NCBI GenBank assembly: GCA_030527015.1
Contig: JAUNBR010000006.1
Location: forward strand, 21,452-76,180
DNA: 54,729 nt
Origin: Planctomycetia bacterium
GTDB taxonomy: Bacteria; Planctomycetota; Planctomycetia; Pirellulales; Thermoguttaceae
Reading direction: 5' to 3'
The notes below the pieces were generated by a model. That model saw only the letters and a list, made by a program, of their open reading frames with translations. It was not told the DNA's origin and searched no databases. A program made the position numbers and the translations under genes. Shown in pieces: positions 34,098 through 41,902 of this stretch; position 1 is the first letter of the stretch, and each line of letters starts with the position of its first letter.

Positions 34098-34196
34098 AGG
34101 CACGATGAATGTTCGCTCTGCCGATAATTTCACTTTCTGCCCGCAGCAGACTGAAACGGAAATTTCTTCCCAGATACGGATAAAACTAAAAAATAT

Positions 34197-34371
34197 ATAT
34201 CCTGATTCTCATTTAAATTTCTGTTTTATTCCGGCTCTGAAAGCCAAGGTATTTTTAGTGAATTATACTCTGGTTCCACATTAAATTTCCGCTTTATTCC
34301 GGCTCTTAACGCAGGCATTTTCAGCGCATCAAAATGCCGGTGAAGTGGAATTTTATAGTGTATCGGATATG
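34197..34371 (+). repeat. MITE: truncated copy (34197-34260) then full copy (34264-34371)
   Basis: The truncated copy (CATTTAAATTTCTGTTTTAT) stops where the full copy begins (TATACTCTGGTTCCACATTA). Full copy ends TATCGGATATG. A solo right end follows to about 34412. Confidence 0.85.
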
Positions 34372-34551
34372 AAAATACAGGAAAAGCGGAATTTTATATG
34401 CATCAGGCATAAAACTAAAATTTAAAGGAACGTCAGGCAGAACATGAACCTGGCATATGGAGCATTCCGTATGGACCGTATCCCGAACACTCCAGTATTT
34501 CCAGCATTTACTGTATTTCCTGCGTTTCTGGCACAAAATACGGACTTTTCG

Positions 34552-35583
34552 TTAACGGATAACTCCAATTTTCCAGTGCTCACATCCCTCATGCTGAAGC
34601 TGATCACGGACAGCCGCTTCACTTTCCGGAGAAATCACCAGAACCAGACCGATTCCCATGTTAAATACGCGAAACATTTCTGACGTTTCGATTTCTCCCA
34701 ATTTTTGAATCCAGCGAAAAACATCAGGCACCGGCCAAGAGGATTCATGAATATCCAGCGTGAGGTTTTGTGGTAAAATCCGAGTCAGGTTTTCTTCCAG
34801 ACCGCCGCCGGTAATATGCGCGATTCCGTGAATGGCGGGCCGGTGCGCGTCCAGAAGTGCCATGACGGGTTTTACATAAATCTTCGTGGGGGTCAGAAGA
34901 ATTTCACCCACCGTTTTATCGAAATCAGGCACCCTGTCTGTTACTTTTAAACCAGCCATTTCAAAAACGACTTTTCGCACCAGACTAAAGCCATTCGAGT
35001 GTAGGCCGCTGGAGGCCAGGCCGAGCAGTATGTCACCCGATTTAATCGCGGAACCGTCAATAATGTTTTTCTTGGAGGCCACTCCGACACAAAATCCTCC
35101 CAAGTCATAATCTTCGGCGGAGTACATGTCCGGCATGATGGCCGTTTCACCTCCCAGCAGAGCGCAGCCCGCTTCCACACATCCGTCAGAAATCCCTGTA
35201 ACAATTTTTTCCAGCCGAACGGGGTTATCTTTCCCCATGGCGACATAATCCAGGAAAAAAAGAGGTTCCGCTCCACAGCAGATGGCATCATTTACGCTCA
35301 TGGCCACCAGATCGATTCCCACCGTTTCATGAAAATCCATCATGATCGCGATTTTCAGTTTCGTTCCCACTCCATCTGTACAGGAAATAAGTACCGGATC
35401 TTCGTAATTTCGCCGAAATGGAGAGCCTTTTTCGAAATCCAGCTGAAACAGTCCTGCAAAACCACCTGGGAGGCGACACACACGTGGTGTTTCCGTACGA
35501 TTCATAAGGGCGGGAAGACGTTTCATCGCGTCTCCATATAATTCCAGATCGACTCCTGAGTCTTTATAAGTTGTTTTTGCCAT
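34552..35583 (-). CDS. purM: Phosphoribosylformylglycinamidine cyclo-ligase (AIR synthetase)
   Basis: 343 aa, normal length. PurM closes FGAM to AIR in purine synthesis with ATP. The start MAKTTYKDSGVDLELYGDAM, the ATP-site motif PVLISCTDGVGTKLKIA, the conserved MSVNDAICCGAEPLFFLDY and LLGGETAIMPDMY are all family signatures. HITGGGLEENLTRILPQNL marks the C-terminal half. The gene is alone; no other pur gene is nearby. CAGGG about 12 nt before the ATG may serve as ribosome site. Confidence 0.95.
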   Translation of the reverse strand: MAKTTYKDSGVDLELYGDAMKRLPALMNRTETPRVCRLPGGFAGLFQLDFEKGSPFRRNYEDPVLISCTDGVGTKLKIAIMMDFHETVGIDLVAMSVNDAICCGAEPLFFLDYVAMGKDNPVRLEKIVTGISDGCVEAGCALLGGETAIMPDMYSAEDYDLGGFCVGVASKKNIIDGSAIKSGDILLGLASSGLHSNGFSLVRKVVFEMAGLKVTDRVPDFDKTVGEILLTPTKIYVKPVMALLDAHRPAIHGIAHITGGGLEENLTRILPQNLTLDIHESSWPVPDVFRWIQKLGEIETSEMFRVFNMGIGLVLVISPESEAAVRDQLQHEGCEHWKIGVIR

Positions 35584-36253
35584 TTTTGTGTGCCCTGATT
35601 ACCTCTGCTTAAAAAGGTTTCTTCTTGATTCTTGTCTTGAATTTTCAGTTTTTTACTGCTCTGCTTATCTCACATTTCATACCTTAATAAAATGCCCGAA
35701 AAGCAAAATTTAATTTATATCGTATATATTATGCTTTAAATACAAATTTTTTGCAAGTATTCATATAACAGGAACTTACATTTTTAAAAGAAAATACTAT
35801 AATTATAGTAAATTTTATAAAAACATATTTATTTTTCCAAAAATCATCTTTTATAAAATTTTTGAAACAGATATTTTGAACATGGAAACATCTGAAAAAT
35901 TAAAATTTATCTGAACTGGGGGAAACCGTCCCCCTTCCGATGAGAATTTATACTCATATTTTGGATTTCCGCTGTCAAAACCGCTTACGGAATTACGCTC
36001 CACGGAGCCCGTATTCTCGTAAAAACGGAAATGTAAACGAGAACCGATTTATTTTGTAAAAGTACGTAAATATTTCTCATATCCCTTTTAATTTAAATAA
36101 TATAAATTATACTCTGACTTTCTTTATAAATTCACGCTTTCAGAGATACTCCCGAAAAATGTTTTGTGCGTATTTCATATATTACGAAATGTGGAGGAGT
36201 GATAATTTTATAGCGTATCCCAGAAGAAAAACACTTTTTATAGGATTTTGAAA
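35584..36253. other. Divergent gap with decayed MITE pieces
   Basis: Between purM and yceH. Decayed elements at about 35690-35729, 35948-36050 (TTTATACTCATATTTTGGAT) and 36109-36230 (TATACTCTGACTTTCTTTAT to TATAGCGTATCCCAG). No gene seen. The last piece ends about 25 bp before the yceH start. Confidence 0.5.
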
Positions 36254-37051
36254 ATGATAACAGAAAATGAAACGGAAAATACGCCACGCTGGACCTTTTT
36301 ATCGCCGGTGGAGCGTCGTGTGGTGGGAGTTCTTGTGGAAAAGGCGAAAACCACGCCGAACACATATCCTCTGACTTTAAACGCGATTATTGTTGGTAGT
36401 AATCAAAAAAGTAACCGATTTCCCATGATGGATCTGAATGAAGATCGGGCAGAAGAAGCACTGGAAGGTCTGCGCCTGAAAGGAGCGGTGATTCTGGTGG
36501 AGGGAGCAGGCCGAGTACCAAAATATCGGCATAAACTTTATGAATGGCTGGGCGTGGATAAAGTGGAGCTGGCGGTCATGGCAGAACTTTTACTCCGTGG
36601 AACTCAGACGGAGGGCGAGCTGCGTGCCCGGGCCGCGCGCATGGAACCGATCGCCGACGTGGGACAGCTGCGTCCGATTTTAGAGCGTCTGGCCGAGAAA
36701 AATTTAATTGTTCGCTGGGGAAGAATCGTAACGCATAATCTGTATTCTCCTGCGGAAATGGAACGACAAAAACAGCAGTATGCATTTAAAACAGATTCTG
36801 AGGAAATCGCACCTGTGGAAAATCCAAATTTTTCACCGAACACGCTTTCTTCTCCGCTTTCTCCCCCTTCTCATTTTTCGCCTACAGGAAATACCGAAAA
36901 TAAAGAAGAAAATAACGGTATTCCTTCCGAATTACGCACCCTGAAAGAGCTGGTGGAAAAACTGACTGCCGAGCAAGAAACTTTAACACAAGAAGTGGCT
37001 CAGCTACGAAAATCACTCGAAACCATCCAGCGAGATCTGGGAATGTTATAA
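36254..37051 (+). CDS. yceH: YceH-family (DUF480) protein
   Basis: 265 aa from ATG 36254 (TAGG upstream; a TTG two codons earlier is less likely). Two winged-helix-like repeats fill residues ~12-170: LSPVERRVVGVLVEKAKTTP, YPLTLNAIIVGSNQKSNR, then ELAVMAELLLRGTQTEGELR. The C-terminal ~60 residues form a coiled coil (ELRTLKELVEKLTAEQETLT) after a Pro/Ser/Asn-rich linker. The family is widespread but its function is not established; a DNA-binding role is inferred from the winged-helix fold. It is the last host-like gene before the BREX island. Confidence 0.9.
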   Translation: MITENETENTPRWTFLSPVERRVVGVLVEKAKTTPNTYPLTLNAIIVGSNQKSNRFPMMDLNEDRAEEALEGLRLKGAVILVEGAGRVPKYRHKLYEWLGVDKVELAVMAELLLRGTQTEGELRARAARMEPIADVGQLRPILERLAEKNLIVRWGRIVTHNLYSPAEMERQKQQYAFKTDSEEIAPVENPNFSPNTLSSPLSPPSHFSPTGNTENKEENNGIPSELRTLKELVEKLTAEQETLTQEVAQLRKSLETIQRDLGML

Positions 37052-37090
37052 AATCAAGAGTTTTTCACTTTTTTCATATTCACAGAACGT

Positions 37091-37171
37091 ATGAATCATG
37101 AAATTACACGTCCGCGAACTGGTGAGCCGGTTTCTCTTTCACTGAAAAATTTGGAACAGGAAATTCCATGA
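37091..37171 (+). CDS. 26-codon frame overlapping brxA; likely cut-off host gene start or leader peptide
   Basis: ATG 37091 opens MNHEITRPRTGEPVSLSLKN and ends LEQEIP at a TGA that overlaps the brxA ATG (ATGA, 37168-37171). No clear ribosome site precedes it. It may be a leader peptide coupling brxA translation. It may instead be the start of a host gene interrupted when the island arrived, since it is the last sequence before the BREX genes. I do not recognise it. Confidence 0.4.
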   Translation: MNHEITRPRTGEPVSLSLKNLEQEIP

Positions 37172-37797
37172 CACAAAAAGCAAAAACAGTATTATACTAC
37201 GCAAGCCCATACAACGCTGCCATAACCAGAGAACAATATTTATTTTACGAGGTGCGAACCACTGCCAAGCTGCTCACAGAAGGCTTGAGCGCAGATGAGG
37301 TGGCAGAGCGCATCGTTTCAGATAATCTGTTTCAGTATCCGACAGAAAAGTCTGTGCGCAAAATGGCACTTGCCTGCCTGCGCAGGCTGGATGCCCTGCA
37401 GGATGAAACACTGGTACAGGCGATTGCTACCCAGCCGTCCGATGTTGCAAAACAGATATGCCTGTATGCCATGATGAAGCAGTACAGACTTGTGTGGGAC
37501 TTCATGGTTACGGTAATTGGAGAGAAGTACAGATTAAGGGACACCTCCTTTGGTAAGATAGACTTGAACGTATTTTTCATGCGTTTACAGGAGCAGGACG
37601 ATTATGTCGCCACTTGGAGTGATTCCACAGTTACGAAATTAAAACAGGTGCTGACAAAGACACTGGTGGACAACGAGTATATCGACAGCACGAAAGCGAA
37701 GCAACTGAATCCGGTTCTGATTTGCCCTGTTCTGGAAAATGCAATCCGAAGCAATAACGATGATGCTGCACTGATAGCATTCAATTGCTTCATGTAA
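37168..37797 (+). CDS. brxA: BREX protein BrxA (DUF1819)
   Basis: 209 aa, the usual size. BrxA is a small DNA-binding, helical protein of the BREX core. Family-like stretches are YNAAITREQYLFYEVRTTAK and SDNLFQYPTEKSVRKMALAC near the N-terminus, and AIATQPSDVAKQICLYAMMK in the middle. Its start overlaps a 26-codon frame by four bases (ATGA), with AGGAA nearby as ribosome site. It is the first gene of the operon, so the promoter must lie in 37052-37167, inside what looks like host sequence. Confidence 0.9.
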   Translation: MTQKAKTVLYYASPYNAAITREQYLFYEVRTTAKLLTEGLSADEVAERIVSDNLFQYPTEKSVRKMALACLRRLDALQDETLVQAIATQPSDVAKQICLYAMMKQYRLVWDFMVTVIGEKYRLRDTSFGKIDLNVFFMRLQEQDDYVATWSDSTVTKLKQVLTKTLVDNEYIDSTKAKQLNPVLICPVLENAIRSNNDDAALIAFNCFM

Positions 37798-37812
37798 AGG
37801 AGGTAGCCGTAA

Positions 37813-38370
37813 GTGAGCGACATTAATGAACGATTAGATAAAGTGCGAGAGCTGCTGAAAGACCCGGATTTTCTGGAGAGCCGTGGACTCAGCAATGAGG
37901 TGAACATCCGCATTTTCTGCTATCATCCGCAGGATGAGATGACCATTCAGCATTTTGTGCGGCAAATTATGACGGATCAGACATTACCCTGTCATCTACT
38001 GGAACGCAATTTGTACCAGATTTTTCTGAAAGCCTGCGAAGAAAAGCGCATCTTAGATAAGATTCCGGCGATGGAAGAAAAAAAGGGCAAGGAGCAATTA
38101 CAGCTGCAGCTGGAAAAAGGTATCCCGGTGCAGTCCTATGTGAATTTAATTTGTGGTGATTCTTTGGAAACGGGCGATGTCCTGTTGCTCACAGGTGTGG
38201 GCGATGTATTCCCGTTCATGCGTATCCACAAGCTGCTGGAGGCGTTGCAGCCGAAGGTCGGAAACGTGCCAATTCTGGTAATGTACCCTGGTGCATTCGA
38301 TGGCAGACACGTAAAACTATTTGAGAGATTACCTGCGAACCCCTATTATCGGGCGTTCAATGTAGTATAG
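37813..38370 (+). CDS. brxB: BREX protein BrxB (DUF1788)
   Basis: 185 aa, starting at GTG 37813; AAAGGAGG at 37796-37803 sets this start. Typical family stretches are IRIFCYHPQDEMTIQHFVRQ, YVNLICGDSLETGDVLLLTG and VPILVMYPGAFDGRHVKLFE. BrxB is a conserved core protein of unclear biochemical role, thought to work with BrxC and PglZ. It lies 15 bp after brxA. Confidence 0.92.
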   Translation: MSDINERLDKVRELLKDPDFLESRGLSNEVNIRIFCYHPQDEMTIQHFVRQIMTDQTLPCHLLERNLYQIFLKACEEKRILDKIPAMEEKKGKEQLQLQLEKGIPVQSYVNLICGDSLETGDVLLLTGVGDVFPFMRIHKLLEALQPKVGNVPILVMYPGAFDGRHVKLFERLPANPYYRAFNVV

Positions 38371-38387
38371 AAGGAGGAGCCGCCACT

Positions 38388-41300
38388 ATGAAAATTCAAA
38401 ATATGTTCGTTGATGATATCAACCGAAAAATCAATGGTGTTATCAAAGTAGACCAAGATGCGGATGATGTTCTGGTTCAGGAGCTGAACGAGTATGTCAT
38501 CACCAAAGAGCTGAAGAAGCATTTTATCACCTTCTTTAACTACTACAGTGACGCTTTTCATGAATCGACTGCTGACACCGGAGTCTGGATTTCCGGTTTC
38601 TTTGGAAGTGGTAAATCTCACTTCTTGAAAATGCTGTCCTATATTTTAGAAAATCGCTCCGTGGACGGCGTTCCAACCGTAGAGTGTTTCCGTAAGAAAT
38701 TCGAGGATGACCCTGCCACCTTTATGCTGATAGACAATTCTACCAAGTGCCAGACAGAAACCATTCTTTTCAATATCGATATCGAAGGTTCCATCAACAA
38801 GGACAAGACGGCCGTTCTGCGTGTCTTTGCCAAGATGTTTTATAACCATCAGGGTTTTTATGGTGAGAACCTGAAGGTTGCCAAGCTGGAGCAGTTCATT
38901 GCCAAGCGTGGCAAGACCGAAGAATTCCGTCGTGTGTTCGAGGAGAAAAATGGCGGCAGCTGGGTTTCCACCCGTGACACCTTTGCCTTCTTTGAGGATG
39001 ATGTTGTGGAAACACTGATGGAAGTCCTCGGCATGAGCGAGACTGCTGCGCGCAACTGGTTTGACGGTACCGAGACCACAGAAATGAGCATCGCCCAGCT
39101 AGTATCAGAGATTAAAGACTATGTGAATACCAAGCCTGCCAATTTCCGTATGTTGTTCATGGTGGATGAAGTTGGTCAGTATGTCGGTGCCGACACCGAT
39201 TTGCTTTTGAACCTGCAGTCCTTGATTGAAAAAATCGGCAGCGAGTGCGGTGAGAAGGTCTGGGTCGTATGCACCGGGCAGGAAGCCATCGACGAAATTA
39301 TCAAGACCCGTCAGGATGAATTCTCCCGTATTCAGGCACGTTTCAAGACCCGTCTTTCCCTGTCGTCTTCGGCAGTAGATGAGGTTATCCAGAAGCGTAT
39401 CCTTAGCAAAAAGCCGGAAGCTGCACAGGCATTGGAACAGGTTTATGACAAGAACGACTCCGTTCTCCGTAATCTGTTTAGCTTTACGGACTCCGTACTG
39501 GACATCAAGGGCTATAGCGGTGCTACAGAGTTTGCTGTGAACTTCCCCTTCGTACCGTATCAGTTCATTATCATGCAAAAGGTGTTCTCAGAGGTGAGAA
39601 AGCACGGAAATGCCGGAAAGCACTTCTCCGGTGCCGAGCGTTCCATGCTGTCCGGCTTCCAAGAGGCAGCACAGAAGATTCAGGACAGGGACGAGTATGC
39701 GCTGGTTCCGTTGTTCCGTTTCTATGATACCGTGCATGAATTCTTGGACAGCTCCATCCGTCGTGTGATTGAGCGTTGCACAAAAGCCGCAGAGGACGGA
39801 AACGGCTTCGAGTCTTACGATGTGGATGTTCTGAAGCTCCTTTACTTGGTGCGCTACGTAGACGACATCAAGGCGAGCATAGACAACATTGTGATCTTGA
39901 TGGCTGACGATATTCGTGTGGATAAAATCACCCTGCGAGAAAAAGTGGCAGCCTCTCTTGGTCGTTTGGAGAGTCAAAATTATATCGGTCGGGCGGGCGA
40001 TGCCTACAACTTCCTCACGAATGAGGAGCAGGATATTGCGCTTGGGATCAGAAATACCAATGTAGACACTGTTTCTATCGTAGAGCGTATCGCCCACATG
40101 ATTTACGGCGATATTTATACCACGAAGAAATACCGCTACGGCAAATATGACTTCTCCTTTGACCAGATGGTGGATTCCATAAAGGTCGGTGCAGGCACTA
40201 TGCGTCTGCGCTTCCTGACCATTGCGGCAGATTCCAACGAGCGTCAGAAGATGCAGCTAATGGCCGATTCCCACAACTGTGCAATCGTATTATTGGATGA
40301 AACACCTTACTACGAACTACTGGAAAATGCCATGAAAATCCGCAAGTATGTAAAGCAGCGGAATGTGGCACATCTAGCAAAATCTGTGCAGGACATTATC
40401 CGTGGCCAGCAGGACAAGGCGGCTAACTACGAGCAGCTCGCCAAGGACAAGCTGGAGAAAGCTATTGTCGACGCAACCTTTTACGTCGCGGGCGAGTGTA
40501 TTGAAATAAAAAGTGGTTCTGCCGTATCGAAAATCGAGCAGGCACTGGAATATCTGGTGACCCATGTTTACAGCGACCTGAATCTGATTACCAGGAACGC
40601 GGAGTCCGATGCAGACATTGCTGCAATCCTGACCGGAGCTGTGCTCCCCGGAACGGAAGACAACCGGGACGCCGCCGCCAAGATGGAAGAATATCTGGAA
40701 ATGCAGGACAGGAAACATCTTCCCACCTCGATGGCGGACATACAAAACAGGTATCAGGGCGTGCCTTATGGTTGGAAGGAAATCGACATCGCGGCAGTGG
40801 CGGCGCTCCTCATCCATCAGCAAAAAGTCACTATCAAGTACGGGGGCGAGACCATCCAGCCGAGTGATCGCAGACTGCCCGATATGCTCCGTAAAAAGAG
40901 TGAAATTGGCAAGGTCAGCATCTCCAAGCGGCAGATTGTTTCTGTCTCCAATATGAAGGCGGTCAAGAGCATCCTTCGTGAATACTTCGATGTGATGGAC
41001 GTGCCGGATGATGAGGACGGGCTGGTTGCCTTTATTGTAAGGAGGTTCAGCGACCAGAAAACGCATTATGAGAACCTGCTGAAACGCTATGAGGGACACA
41101 AGTATCCTGACCACACCAAGGTGTCGGAAGCGATCAGCCTCATGCAGGACGTTCTCTCTCAGCAGAAGGACAACATCTCGCTGGTAAAGCGTGTGCTGGA
41201 CGATGAGAATAAACTGTTTGACAGCAAAGACGACTTGCAGGGTGTGGAGAGTTTCTTTGCCACGCAGGTCCCGGTCTTTGACGCGGCAGTCAGGATGGTC

Positions 41301-41891
41301 GAAGACCTGCGCAATGACCTGTCCTACCTCCAACGTGAGGCGGACGCGAACAAGGCGCTGGAAGAGATTCGCCGGATTACCCTGGAACCGACGGACAGCC
41401 GCACTGTGTATAAGCGCATCCCGGAACTGAACGGGTTGATGGCGACCGTGAAAGCCAGACGCGACAAGCTGCTGGCTGCCAAGCGTGAGGAATTGCTGGA
41501 AATCGTGCGCCAGTGCATGGAGGAAATCCACACCACCGCAGGCGGCGATGTAAATTGCAAGACGATTATTCAGAAGTCCGATACTTTCTTCACCCAGTGC
41601 AAGCAGCGTATTGCCCAGCTGCAGAGCCTGGCCCTTCTGGATGGTCTGGTGCCACAGATGTGGTCGTACAAGGATGACAGTTTGGAGAGACTGGAAAAGA
41701 TGAAACAGCCTCCGAAGCCTGTTGACCTGCCGGAGCCTGCGATTGAGAAGTGTATCAAAACGGTCTATCGTCAGGCCGTATTCCCCGCCAAAACGTTGGA
41801 GAGCGAAGCGGATGTGGATGCCTACGTACAGTGTGTGAGTGCCGACCTGAAAGCGCTGCTCAAGGGTTGCGACGGAATTAGAATCAACTAG
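38388..41891 (+). CDS. brxC: BREX ATPase BrxC
   Basis: 1167 aa. BrxC is the large P-loop ATPase required for BREX methylation and defence. The Walker A is WISGFFGSGKSHFLKML near residue 70, and the Walker B region is FRMLFMVDEVGQYVGADTD near residue 262, followed by a sensor-like VWVVCTGQEAIDEI. The long C-terminal part (about 650-1167) is helical and coiled-coil rich (EGHKYPDHTKVSEAISLMQD, LQREADANKALEEIRRITLE). AGAAGGAGG precedes the ATG. Length and motifs are complete; no break seen. Confidence 0.95.
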   Translation: MKIQNMFVDDINRKINGVIKVDQDADDVLVQELNEYVITKELKKHFITFFNYYSDAFHESTADTGVWISGFFGSGKSHFLKMLSYILENRSVDGVPTVECFRKKFEDDPATFMLIDNSTKCQTETILFNIDIEGSINKDKTAVLRVFAKMFYNHQGFYGENLKVAKLEQFIAKRGKTEEFRRVFEEKNGGSWVSTRDTFAFFEDDVVETLMEVLGMSETAARNWFDGTETTEMSIAQLVSEIKDYVNTKPANFRMLFMVDEVGQYVGADTDLLLNLQSLIEKIGSECGEKVWVVCTGQEAIDEIIKTRQDEFSRIQARFKTRLSLSSSAVDEVIQKRILSKKPEAAQALEQVYDKNDSVLRNLFSFTDSVLDIKGYSGATEFAVNFPFVPYQFIIMQKVFSEVRKHGNAGKHFSGAERSMLSGFQEAAQKIQDRDEYALVPLFRFYDTVHEFLDSSIRRVIERCTKAAEDGNGFESYDVDVLKLLYLVRYVDDIKASIDNIVILMADDIRVDKITLREKVAASLGRLESQNYIGRAGDAYNFLTNEEQDIALGIRNTNVDTVSIVERIAHMIYGDIYTTKKYRYGKYDFSFDQMVDSIKVGAGTMRLRFLTIAADSNERQKMQLMADSHNCAIVLLDETPYYELLENAMKIRKYVKQRNVAHLAKSVQDIIRGQQDKAANYEQLAKDKLEKAIVDATFYVAGECIEIKSGSAVSKIEQALEYLVTHVYSDLNLITRNAESDADIAAILTGAVLPGTEDNRDAAAKMEEYLEMQDRKHLPTSMADIQNRYQGVPYGWKEIDIAAVAALLIHQQKVTIKYGGETIQPSDRRLPDMLRKKSEIGKVSISKRQIVSVSNMKAVKSILREYFDVMDVPDDEDGLVAFIVRRFSDQKTHYENLLKRYEGHKYPDHTKVSEAISLMQDVLSQQKDNISLVKRVLDDENKLFDSKDDLQGVESFFATQVPVFDAAVRMVEDLRNDLSYLQREADANKALEEIRRITLEPTDSRTVYKRIPELNGLMATVKARRDKLLAAKREELLEIVRQCMEEIHTTAGGDVNCKTIIQKSDTFFTQCKQRIAQLQSLALLDGLVPQMWSYKDDSLERLEKMKQPPKPVDLPEPAIEKCIKTVYRQAVFPAKTLESEADVDAYVQCVSADLKALLKGCDGIRIN

Positions 41892-41902
41892 GGAAGAGAG
41901 CC

